Shown here piece after piece: positions 1 to 5,280 of a stretch of 5,280 nucleotides of DNA. Numbering within the stretch: position 1 is the first letter of the stretch; the number at the start of each line of letters is the position of its first letter. This DNA comes from an uncultured Clostridia bacterium. GTDB lineage: Bacteria > Bacillota > Clostridia > Oscillospirales > Acutalibacteraceae. The notes beneath the pieces were generated by a model. That model did no database searches and was not told where the DNA came from. It saw only the letters and a list, made by a program, of their open reading frames with translations. The translations under genes were made by a program, and so were the position numbers. The DNA lies in the NCBI GenBank assembly GCA_947628595.1, contig CANRAN010000099.1:1-5280 (forward strand), in the 5' to 3' direction.

Positions 1-902
1 GTACCCTTGACATCCGCTGTCATTACAACAACATTTGTCGCAGTACCGCCGTTGCCCTCGTCATAGATATTAAGCTCGATCTTCTGTGCTGTTGGAGCCC
101 ATACACGGAAGAATGTGCTGTCGCTTGAATATGTAGCACCAAGGTCGTCGCCATCATATGTGTACTGTGACTCAAATTCCTCTGATGAGAAATAGTCAGG
201 CATACCAACACTAACTGTGGTTTCGCCGTCACTGCCTATAAAGGTCAATGTGTACTCGCCGAAATAATCAATATCTGAGCCGAGTGTTAATACACAGGTC
301 GTTCCTGACAGTTCCACATTCTGTACATCAATCCTCTCTCCACCGAGAGATTCGATTAAGAAATTATCTACTGTAAGATCCTCTGTGGGAGCCATCGTAA
401 ATTCAACTTTAACTGTTGCACGGTCAGTTGCCTTAGCTGATTTGACAGTAAGACCTGTAACTGCACCGCTCTTATCCGTTACAAAGTTCGAATCTTCGGA
501 CTTGTAATAAACCTCTACCGTACCTGAAATAACATCGCTGAGATCAATAAATAGATCCTGCTCAAGATCCTTAGCTGTCCAACCCGGCTTTCTTACTATA
601 AAACCGAGTCTTGGAGCGGATTCCGTAAGGGTAAGGTGACAAACTACACCGTTTTCATCGGGGTTTGTTTTGTCAAACACATAAGCACCCTCATCGGTTT
701 TTTCGCCCTCGGGAGAGACGCTGTCAGTCCATGACCATACGTCCCATTCATCGTATACTCCATCTTCACGCAGGTAATGGATATTGACCGTTATTTCCCC
801 TGCCGCACCGACAACCATCGAGGGGACAATAAAGCAGCCTATGGCAAGCATTACCGACATAAAGGAGGCGAGAATACGTTTTGAAAGCTTTTTAACCTTC
901 AT
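1..902 (-). CDS. pulA: Secreted type I pullulanase, N-terminal part (cut by left window edge)
   Basis: Pullulanase hydrolyses alpha-1,6 branches of pullulan, amylopectin and limit dextrins outside the cell. The visible 300 residues are in order: signal peptide (about 1-34, basic KVKKLSKR start, hydrophobic core, likely cut near VVGAA); a CBM41-like starch-binding domain (about 37-138) with the aromatic pattern HY-x6-Y-x2-W-x2-W-x-W at 42-58; a beta-rich intermediate domain (about 145-240); and the opening of the CBM48-like domain with the hallmark YDGDDLGATYS, then FRVWAPTA (W268), as in type I pullulanases such as Bacillus AmyX. The GH13 catalytic domain is off the window, so activity cannot be checked. 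The start at 902 is chosen because AGGAGA lies 7 bases upstream and the signal peptide begins there. The frame is open throughout. Family assignment is strong; exact specificity is inferred. Confidence 0.9.
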   Translation of the reverse strand, partial: MKVKKLSKRILASFMSVMLAIGCFIVPSMVVGAAGEITVNIHYLREDGVYDEWDVWSWTDSVSPEGEKTDEGAYVFDKTNPDENGVVCHLTLTESAPRLGFIVRKPGWTAKDLEQDLFIDLSDVISGTVEVYYKSEDSNFVTDKSGAVTGLTVKSAKATDRATVKVEFTMAPTEDLTVDNFLIESLGGERIDVQNVELSGTTCVLTLGSDIDYFGEYTLTFIGSDGETTVSVGMPDYFSSEEFESQYTYDGDDLGATYSSDSTFFRVWAPTAQKIELNIYDEGNGGTATNVVVMTADVKG

Positions 903-961
903 AATATTATCTCCTTTTCGTTCCTTTCAGCCTTGGATTTGCCGGACAGAGAACTCGGCAT

Positions 962-998
962 AGCTGAAATATCATTCATATTATAGCATTTTTCAGCT
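962..998. promoter_or_regulatory. Inverted repeat flanking the pullulanase -10, possible operator
   Basis: AGCTGAAA (962-969) and TTTCAGCT (991-998) are perfect 8-bp inverted arms separated by 21 bases, with two further matching pairs inward after one mismatch. The -10 hexamer (980-985) sits in the spacer. The predicted start near 973 falls between the arms, so the transcript would carry only one of them. A DNA-binding regulator site is therefore more plausible than an RNA hairpin. The centre-to-centre distance of the arms is 29 bases, nearly three helical turns. The regulator is unknown. Confidence 0.4.
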
Positions 999-1008
999 TC
1001 AAAATAAA
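980..1008 (-). promoter_or_regulatory. Pullulanase promoter, extended -10
   Basis: On the minus strand a perfect TATAAT (980-985) is preceded by TGC, giving the extended -10 form TGnTATAAT. Seventeen bases upstream is only a weak -35 (TTTATT, 1003-1008), which an extended -10 can tolerate. The predicted transcript start near 973 leaves a leader of about 70 bases before the pullulanase ATG at 902. The -10 lies inside an inverted repeat. Confidence 0.6.
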
Positions 1009-1081
1009 TAAATATTTTATTCTTTATACGTGTCTCTATTAACAAAATTTTTTCGGATTCTTAGGTAGTTTTCAACAAGAG

Positions 1082-1435
1082 TCATACCTTTGTAAAAATA
1101 ATACTCATATCATACATATCTATTGTCATTTTTTCATTTTCCGCTCTGAACCCAAGCTTTATTGTACCATACTCCTCGCTCTCAACAGTTATGCTATTCT
1201 TATCGGCAAAATATCTGCCCTCAAGCTTCATGCTTTCTTTGTCGGAAAGCTTACAATCAAGCCTGAGCAGATCATTGTCGAAGCTCAGCCTGCATTCCCC
1301 CAATTCGTTTTTACTGATCCATGAATATTTTACTATTTCCTCCGATGCATCTGTCGGAGGACAATCTGTGCATGATGAAAATATTATTATCAGAAAAACA
1401 CATAACATTATGGCTGTCCTTCTACTGTTTCGCAT
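1082..1435 (-). CDS. Small putative lipoprotein, unrecognised
   Basis: The product is 117 residues. It starts with a basic MRNSRR stretch, then a hydrophobic segment (about 8-19) ending in FSSC (C22), a near-lipobox in which Phe replaces the usual Leu/Val/Ile at -3. This predicts export and lipid anchoring to the outer face of the membrane. The mature part (about 95 residues) is hydrophilic and looks beta-rich: alternating short strands, a YSW at 37-39, LEGRYF at 71-76 and a closing SIIFTKV. It recalls small lipocalin-like or beta-barrel lipoproteins of clostridia, but I cannot assign a family. Cysteines remain at 25, 48 and 61. The start at 1435 is preferred over longer in-frame starts because GGGGG lies 7 bases upstream and the signal begins there. 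No terminator follows; the same-strand pullulanase starts 179 bases downstream with its own promoter. Confidence 0.7.
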   Translation of the reverse strand: MRNSRRTAIMLCVFLIIIFSSCTDCPPTDASEEIVKYSWISKNELGECRLSFDNDLLRLDCKLSDKESMKLEGRYFADKNSITVESEEYGTIKLGFRAENEKMTIDMYDMSIIFTKV

Positions 1436-1658
1436 ATAAACACCCCCAATATTCATATTATGTACAGTATATATGTTATAGAATAAAAACAAAAAATCTA
1501 CCGTTATATGTTAAATATTTGTCAAAATCATAGTTTTTGCAAGAATTTAAAATATGACTTGCATTTTATTGTCAAATATATTAGAATTAGTATTGTAATT
1601 TTAGTATTTTTGAATTTTTTTAAATCAAAATTTTGCAGGTATTATAGGAGGAATATTT
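1436..1658. other. AT-rich divergent intergenic region
   Basis: This 223-bp spacer separates the minus-strand lipoprotein and the plus-strand aminotransferase and should hold both promoters. For the lipoprotein side, a perfect minus-strand TTGACA is present (1520-1525) but no good -10 lies 16-18 bases from it. TATACT (1466-1471) and TATAAC (1475-1480) are alternative -10 candidates without a convincing -35. GTCAAA occurs twice, exactly 50 bp apart (1521-1526 and 1571-1576). I see no RNA gene, riboswitch or open frame of its own. Confidence 0.6.
1559..1587 (+). promoter_or_regulatory. Candidate aminotransferase promoter
   Basis: TTGCAT (1559-1564) and TAGAAT (1582-1587) are spaced by 17 bases. 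The -10 matches five of six consensus bases and the -35 only its first three. It would give a leader of about 65 bases before the ATG at 1659. An alternative is TTGTCA (1569-1574) with TATTGT (1591-1596) at 16-base spacing. The surrounding AT-richness makes chance matches likely. Confidence 0.35.
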
Positions 1659-2933
1659 ATGCCGACATATTCATCAATGGACAAGGACTCTCTGAAGGAG
1701 GAATATAAAAAACTGAGCGAAGCCTATGCTGAATATAAAGCAAGAGGACTTTCGCTGAATATGGCAAGAGGTAAGCCGGGAAGCGAGCAGGTATCTCTTT
1801 CCAATGATATGCTGAGTGTTGTTACACCGGAAAGCAGTTTTAAAACAGAGGATAACCCCGATGTAAGAAATTATGGCGGACTCGACGGTATCATTGAGGC
1901 TAAAAGGCTTTTTGCCGAAATACTTGATGTCAGCCCCGAAAATATTTTTGTCGGAGGCAATTCAAGTCTTAATATGATGTTCGATACCATAGGCTGTCTT
2001 ATGGAAAACGGTGCAGGCGGTCAACCTTGGAATAAGCAGGGTAGGATAAAATTCCTTTGCCCCGTTCCGGGCTATGACAGGCATTTCGGTGTCACAGAAT
2101 ATTACGGTATAGAAATGATAAATATTCCAATGAACGAAAACGGACCTGATATGGATATGGTTGAGGAGCTTGTACAGAACGATCCAACAGTCAAGGGTAT
2201 ATGGTGTATTCCGAAATATTCCAATCCGCAGGGCATAACCTATTCGGATGAAACCGTAAGACGTTTTGCCTCTCTCAAACCTGCTGCCAAGGATTTCAGA
2301 ATTATGTGGGACAATGCCTATGTTATCCATGATATAAGCGATACCCCCGACAAGCTGCTTAATATATTTGACGAGCTTAAGAAAAACGGTAATGAGGATA
2401 TGGTTTTTGAATTTGCTTCAACCTCAAAAATAACTTTCCCCGGTGCCGGTATTGCAGCGGTTGCCGCAAGCAAAAATAATCTTGCACTCCTCAATAAAAG
2501 ATATACCTATCAGACAATAGGATATGACAAGATAAATATGCTGCGTCACGCTTTATATTTCAAAAATCTTGACGGAGTACTTGCTCATATGCAAAAGCAT
2601 AAAAACATCTTGAAGCCTAAATTTGATCTTGTTGTTGATATGCTTGAAAAAGAGCTAAAGGAATACGGCATAATCTCATGGTTAAAGCCTAATGGAGGTT
2701 ATTTTGTAAGTGTCGATGTATTCGAGGGTACAGCTGCAAGAGTTGTACAGCTCTGTAAGGATGTCGGTGTGATATTGACAAATGCCGGTGCAACATATCC
2801 ATACGGAAAGGATCCCAAGAACAGCAACATACGTATTGCACCCACGTATCCTCCGATAGAAGAGCTTAAAACAGCCATGGAGGTATTCTGCCTCAGCACT
2901 AAGCTTGCTGCTGTTGAAAAACTTATTGGATAA
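1659..2933 (+). CDS. PLP-dependent aminotransferase, aspartate aminotransferase Ic / Aminotran_MocR type
   Basis: The 424-residue product is a fold-type I pyridoxal-phosphate aminotransferase. Visible landmarks are the family's N-terminal LNMARGKPGSEQVSLS (33-48), RNYGGLDG (70-77), GGNSSLNMM (99-107, phosphate-binding region), YSNPQG (187-192, N189 near the PLP ring), WDNAYVIHD (217-225, D218 pairing with the pyridine nitrogen, Y221), STSKITFPGAG (254-264, K257 the Schiff-base lysine) and NIRIAPTYPP (390-399, R392 binding the substrate carboxylate). The pattern and length fit the aspartate aminotransferase subgroup described from Corynebacterium, which is often labelled MocR-like although this protein has no DNA-binding domain. 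The likely reaction is amino transfer from aspartate or a similar amino acid to 2-oxoglutarate in the cytosol; substrate is inferred. AGGAGG (1646-1651) lies 7 bases before the ATG. It is monocistronic, ending in a strong terminator. Confidence 0.9.
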   Translation: MPTYSSMDKDSLKEEYKKLSEAYAEYKARGLSLNMARGKPGSEQVSLSNDMLSVVTPESSFKTEDNPDVRNYGGLDGIIEAKRLFAEILDVSPENIFVGGNSSLNMMFDTIGCLMENGAGGQPWNKQGRIKFLCPVPGYDRHFGVTEYYGIEMINIPMNENGPDMDMVEELVQNDPTVKGIWCIPKYSNPQGITYSDETVRRFASLKPAAKDFRIMWDNAYVIHDISDTPDKLLNIFDELKKNGNEDMVFEFASTSKITFPGAGIAAVAASKNNLALLNKRYTYQTIGYDKINMLRHALYFKNLDGVLAHMQKHKNILKPKFDLVVDMLEKELKEYGIISWLKPNGGYFVSVDVFEGTAARVVQLCKDVGVILTNAGATYPYGKDPKNSNIRIAPTYPPIEELKTAMEVFCLSTKLAAVEKLIG

Positions 2934-2988
2934 AAAAATTGATCCCTGTGTTATCGATTTGATTTACACAGGGATCTTTTATTTTTTT
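2932..2988. terminator. Two-way intrinsic terminator between convergent genes
   Basis: GATCCCTGTGT (2941-2951) pairs perfectly with ACACAGGGATC (2966-2976), an 11-bp stem with a 14-base loop. On the plus strand a T-rich run follows (2977-2988), ending the aminotransferase transcript. On the minus strand seven Ts (complement of A 2932-2938) follow two bases after the stem, ending the pyrophosphatase-thioredoxin transcript. Each gene's stop codon overlaps the T-run used by the other. Confidence 0.9.
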
Positions 2989-3295
2989 ATTGGTCTATAA
3001 ATTTTTCTATCTCACTTTTTGAAATAAGACCGACAGATGCATCAATATTATCTCCGTTTTTGAACAGGATAAGGGTTGGTATGCTCATAACTCCAAATTT
3101 CTCCGCTATATCGGGATACTCGGAAATATTTACCTTCGCAAACCTGACCTGCGGATTTTCCTCCTCAACTGTTTCCAGTATCGGCGCAAGCATTTTGCAA
3201 GGCATACACCAGTCTGCCCAAAAATCTACAACAACGGGCTTTTCTGATGAAAATACCTCTTCATCAAAGGTTTTACTTGTAAGCTCTAATGCCAT
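2987..3295 (-). CDS. trxA: Thioredoxin with WCMPC active site
   Basis: The 102-residue protein is a complete single-domain thioredoxin, a cytosolic dithiol reductant of protein disulfides that is itself recycled by thioredoxin reductase. The core VVDFWADWCMPCK (21-34) carries redox cysteines C30 and C33 and the buried aspartate D24. The cis-proline is P73 in SIPTLILFKNG (71-81), and the C-terminal VGLISKSEI (88-96) matches the usual VG-LSK. The only oddity is Met where most thioredoxins have Gly in WCGPC. The start at 3295 is chosen because AGGAGA (3303-3308) lies 7 bases upstream; an ATG at 3313 would place that ribosome site inside the gene. It is the last gene of the minus cluster, 68 bases after the membrane-protein gene with no clear promoter or terminator between, so cotranscription is likely. 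A weak TTGAAT upstream could give an extra start. Confidence 0.92.
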   Translation of the reverse strand: MALELTSKTFDEEVFSSEKPVVVDFWADWCMPCKMLAPILETVEEENPQVRFAKVNISEYPDIAEKFGVMSIPTLILFKNGDNIDASVGLISKSEIEKFIDQ

Positions 3296-3363
3296 AGTAA
3301 TCTCTCCTAACATAAATATATTTTTATCTGAAAAAAATTATTTATTCAATCAACCGGACATGA

Positions 3364-4419
3364 TTATTTTTTATTTTTATTGGTATTCTTTTTTTCCGAT
3401 TGCTTCTGCTTCTCTTCCTGCTCTATGATGTGCTTCATATTAACACGCTTATAGTTTATAAGTGCCTTTACAAACTGTGGATGCTTCTCTGTAAACTCGG
3501 GTTCCTTTTCGGGATGTGTTAATATATAATCCTCCTGCTGCTTAGCATAGATTCCCCCAATAGAAAGCGCAAAAAGTATTATATATGCCGTTATTGTCAT
3601 AACCGCCCCAAATGCAATATTCGGATATACCAATCCAAATATATCCATAAGGCATAGCATCGCAACCATCATTCCGGATATGTTCTTGATGTGATGTATT
3701 TTGTCGAACAGTGTTATCAGTATTCCCACTACGGGTAAAACTGCAAGAAGATACATAAGAAGTACATTTACAACTATATTTCCTGCCCCGCTGACATCAG
3801 TTCCGCTGACACTCCCGCTTAGGATAAGCTGTAGGATTGAACGTGTAACCCTAACAGTAGAACATAGAACCCTCTGCGCCCTTATTATAGCATTGTTCAG
3901 ATCATTGACACTTTTTTCGGTATAAAGGCTTCTATCTACATTCTTTGCCCTCTCAACAAGCTCAACAAGACTGCTTGCATCTACACCTGCTGCCACGTTA
4001 TACCGCCAATCCATTCCCAACGTGGAAATTGATATCTCATCTTCCTCATCGGGAACATATTCCGGATTCTTTTCAAGACTATCAATAGCCTGTTGAAGCT
4101 CCTGTTCCGCATTGTCAACCTGTTCCTGTGTGGAGTATCGTGTATAAGCCCCGGACGGATCTGTTGTTACCTGAAAATTTTCGGTGATATAAAAAGTTGC
4201 AGACATGAAAGGTGAGGCAAGCATGAATATTATAACAAGATACAGAAACACCATAAAACCCCTAATTATCTGCGTTGGAGTTTTGTAAAGCTTAATTCTC
4301 TTATTGGGCGGCTTTACGAGCCTTACATTACCATTAGCCGCCGTTTTATCCACAATGTCCGGAAATTTCTGAGATTTATCCTCAGTTGTATTATCTCTAT
4401 TTTTTCCCTTTTTACTCAT
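3364..4419 (-). CDS. Four-helix membrane protein with FIVAR-like half-repeats, function unknown
   Basis: The 351-residue product has a lysine-rich N-terminus (1-50), a first membrane helix (about 54-73), an acidic outside segment (about 75-210), three more helices (about 213-238, 248-266, 268-291) and a charged, lysine-rich C-tail (292-351). Basic ends and the basic loop FDKIHHIKN suggest both termini are cytoplasmic. The outside part contains two stretches resembling the helices of FIVAR domains, small three-helix modules of Gram-positive surface proteins: STQEQVDNAEQELQQAIDSL (96-115), like the usual third helix, and residues 148-185, with LVELVERA then SLYTEKSVNDLNNAII, like the first and second. 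The order is therefore third-first-second, split by an acidic linker. No catalytic motif is seen. The ATG at 4419 has AAGGGA 9 bases upstream; a TTG one codon earlier is possible. It lies 25 bases after the pyrophosphatase gene, so they are probably cotranscribed. Confidence 0.8.
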   Translation of the reverse strand: MSKKGKNRDNTTEDKSQKFPDIVDKTAANGNVRLVKPPNKRIKLYKTPTQIIRGFMVFLYLVIIFMLASPFMSATFYITENFQVTTDPSGAYTRYSTQEQVDNAEQELQQAIDSLEKNPEYVPDEEDEISISTLGMDWRYNVAAGVDASSLVELVERAKNVDRSLYTEKSVNDLNNAIIRAQRVLCSTVRVTRSILQLILSGSVSGTDVSGAGNIVVNVLLMYLLAVLPVVGILITLFDKIHHIKNISGMMVAMLCLMDIFGLVYPNIAFGAVMTITAYIILFALSIGGIYAKQQEDYILTHPEKEPEFTEKHPQFVKALINYKRVNMKHIIEQEEKQKQSEKKNTNKNKK

Positions 4420-4444
4420 CAATCAATTTCCCTTCATTTCCGGG

Positions 4445-4981
4445 TTACATCGTACCGAATTTTTCCTTATAATTATTGATAGCTTCCTTTATTATTTCAA
4501 TGGCTTCGGCTTTTCCCCTCACCTCATCAACAACTGTTTCCTTATTCTCAAGGGCTTTATAAACCGAGAAAAAGTGCGTCATTTCATCAAATATATGAGC
4601 AGGTATTTCCGAAATATCGGTATATGAGTTATATGTAGGATCACCAAACGGAATTGCTATGATTTTATAATCATTTCTTCCGTTATCAAGCATTGTGATA
4701 TACCCTATCGGATAGCACTGTACGAGCGTGAGCGGGTATATCTGCTCCGAACAAAGCACAAGAACATCAAGCGGGTCGAGATCATCGGCATATGTACGGG
4801 GTATGAAACCATAGTTAGCCGGATAATGTGTTGATGTATAAAGTATCCTGTCGAGCTTGAGGAGTCCGCTTTGCTTGTCAAGCTCATATTTTGTTTTGCT
4901 TCCCTTCGGTATTTCGATAACACACATAAAATTTTCCGGCGTTATTCTCGCCGAATCCATATCATGCCATATATTTTGCAT
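4445..4981 (-). CDS. ppa: Family I inorganic pyrophosphatase
   Basis: This cytosolic enzyme hydrolyses pyrophosphate to two phosphates with Mg2+, pulling DNA, RNA and aminoacyl-tRNA synthesis forward. The 178 residues match the family's bacterial length (E. coli 176). By motif alignment with E. coli the catalytic set is present: E23, K31 and E33 in IEIPKGSKTKYELDK, R45, Y53 and Y57 in YPANYGFIP, D67, D69 and D72 in DDLDPLDVLVL (metal site), D99, D104 and K106 in LDNGRNDYK, and Y141-K142 in HFFSVYKALE. The signature has Leu between the first two metal aspartates (DLDP) where E. coli has Gly (DGDP), and Asn at the place of E. coli E98; both look like lineage variation, not loss of function. GGGGAG (4988-4993) precedes the ATG by 6 bases. 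It is the first gene of the cluster, behind a strong promoter. Confidence 0.95.
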   Translation of the reverse strand: MQNIWHDMDSARITPENFMCVIEIPKGSKTKYELDKQSGLLKLDRILYTSTHYPANYGFIPRTYADDLDPLDVLVLCSEQIYPLTLVQCYPIGYITMLDNGRNDYKIIAIPFGDPTYNSYTDISEIPAHIFDEMTHFFSVYKALENKETVVDEVRGKAEAIEIIKEAINNYKEKFGTM

Positions 4982-5011
4982 AACCTTCTCCCCTTTTTTT
5001 AAGATAACCTA

Positions 5012-5040
5012 ATTATAACATATATGTACATAAATTTCCA
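5012..5040 (-). promoter_or_regulatory. Pyrophosphatase operon promoter
   Basis: On the minus strand a perfect TATAAT (5012-5017) is preceded by TGT (extended -10), with TGGAAA (5035-5040, four of six consensus bases) 17 bases upstream. The transcript would start near 5005 and have a leader of about 24 bases containing the ribosome site. It likely drives the pyrophosphatase, the membrane protein and the thioredoxin. Confidence 0.7.
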
Positions 5041-5219
5041 TAGTTTTTGAAAAAAGAAACCGCCGCAAGAGGAAAAATTCTGCGGCAGTCAAATTTTCTT
5101 CGGAAAATTAAAAAAATCCAACCTGCAAAACGCTGACATCTTAATTTGAAATCATATCTGTATATCTCGGCAATATTTTTTCTTTCAGCTGAGTTTGGTG
5201 AATGCCAGTCTTTCATCAT
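5013..5219 (-). CDS. Small open frame with strong ribosome site, doubtful protein
   Basis: A frame of 68 codons begins MMKDWHSPNSAERKN at 5219. AGGAGG (5226-5231) lies 6 bases before this ATG, a near-perfect arrangement; a second ATG at 5216 and a GTG at 5225 share the frame. The first 24 or so residues look like an ordinary polar, helix-prone peptide. After that the sequence becomes a mix of aromatic and basic residues, and the frame runs through the terminator hairpin at 5050-5086 and stops inside the -10 box of the pyrophosphatase promoter. Either a short gene has lost its true stop by frameshift, or this is a small translated leader or chance frame. I recognise no family. The start signal is well supported; the full-length product is not. 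Confidence 0.35.
   Translation of the reverse strand: MMKDWHSPNSAERKNIAEIYRYDFKLRCQRFAGWIFLIFRRKFDCRRIFPLAAVSFFKNYGNLCTYML
5050..5086 (-). terminator. Intrinsic terminator upstream of the pyrophosphatase promoter
   Basis: Read on the minus strand, GCCGCA (5081-5086) pairs with TGCGGC (5062-5067), with two weaker pairs inside and a loop of about 7 bases. GGTTTC and six Ts follow (5050-5055). This ends a transcript coming from the right and isolates the pyrophosphatase promoter just downstream. Confidence 0.65.
5092..5109. other. Short perfect hairpin with TTCG tetraloop
   Basis: AATTTTC (5092-5098) and GAAAATT (5103-5109) pair perfectly around TTCG. On the plus strand this is the very stable cUUCGg loop, but no plus-strand T-run follows, so it is not a plus terminator. 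On the minus strand it lies just before the terminator hairpin, making two tandem hairpins within the 3' part of the doubtful small frame. Confidence 0.45.
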
Positions 5220-5280
5220 ATTCACCCTCCTTAAAATCCAAACAGCTTAATATAATGTTTTTTTAAAATTCAATATAAAT

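Noticed and set aside
820..845. Lipobox in the pullulanase signal peptide (AIGC, C23)
   Set aside because: Hydrophobic sequence continues well past the cysteine and an ordinary signal-peptidase site (VVGAA) follows, so secretion by type I cleavage is more likely than lipid anchoring.
903..1081. CcpA cre site upstream of pullulanase
   Set aside because: No sequence close to the cre consensus, with its central CG and flanking inverted half-sites, was found in this spacer.
1519..1525. Perfect minus-strand TTGACA as the lipoprotein -35
   Set aside because: The nearest good -10 (TATAAC) is only 11 bases away and the 17-base position is GGTAGA, so a working promoter is not supported here.
1508..1708. 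Plus-strand frame overlapping the aminotransferase start in another frame
   Set aside because: It has no ribosome site, is made of low-complexity AT-rich residues, and overlaps the well-supported gene start at 1659.
1962..2330. Minus-strand frame inside the aminotransferase gene
   Set aside because: It lies opposite conserved aminotransferase motifs, has no ribosome site, and resembles no protein I know; it is an antisense shadow.
3296..3313. Upstream ATG at 3313 as thioredoxin start
   Set aside because: The AGGAGA ribosome site would lie inside the gene, none precedes that ATG, and the extra residues are not part of the thioredoxin fold.
4420..4422. TTG at 4422 as start of the membrane protein
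   Set aside because: An ATG follows immediately in frame with acceptable spacing from AAGGGA; TTG cannot be excluded but is less likely.

Overview
The window is AT-rich DNA with strong AGGAGG-type ribosome binding sites, TATAAT-type promoters, a Gram-positive style signal peptide and a small lipoprotein. It also carries a type I pullulanase, a family I pyrophosphatase and FIVAR-like helices. Together these point to a starch-using clostridial Firmicute of the Ruminococcus / Eubacterium siraeum kind. The taxonomic placement is inference from gene content and style, not from a marker gene.

Layout, left to right. Positions 1-902 (minus) hold the N-terminal 300 residues of a secreted type I pullulanase: signal peptide, CBM41-like starch-binding domain, an intermediate beta domain, and the start of the CBM48-like domain. 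The catalytic GH13 domain lies beyond the left edge. Its upstream region (903-1081) has an extended -10 promoter inside a perfect 8-bp inverted repeat. Positions 1082-1435 (minus) encode a small unrecognised lipoprotein. A very AT-rich 223-bp divergent spacer (1436-1658) separates it from a 424-residue PLP-dependent aminotransferase of the aspartate aminotransferase Ic / Aminotran_MocR type (1659-2933, plus). The aminotransferase converges on a minus-strand cluster that reads, in transcription order, inorganic pyrophosphatase (4981-4445), four-helix membrane protein with FIVAR-like half-repeats (4419-3364) and thioredoxin (3295-2987). A single two-way terminator (2932-2988) sits between the converging genes. 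The right edge (5012-5231) has a clear pyrophosphatase promoter, a minus-strand terminator hairpin, and a small open frame with an excellent ribosome binding site but no recognisable product.

How the genes fit together. The minus cluster looks like one housekeeping transcript driven by the pyrophosphatase promoter: only 25 and 68 bp separate its genes and I see no internal terminator. Pyrophosphate removal and thiol redox are general functions, and the membrane protein between them has no assigned job. The pullulanase and lipoprotein belong to the cell surface, but a shared function is not shown. I see no CRISPR array, mobile element, tRNA, rRNA, riboswitch or defence system. The least ordinary items are the FIVAR-like membrane protein, the operator-like repeat at the pullulanase promoter, and the small frame that runs through a terminator.
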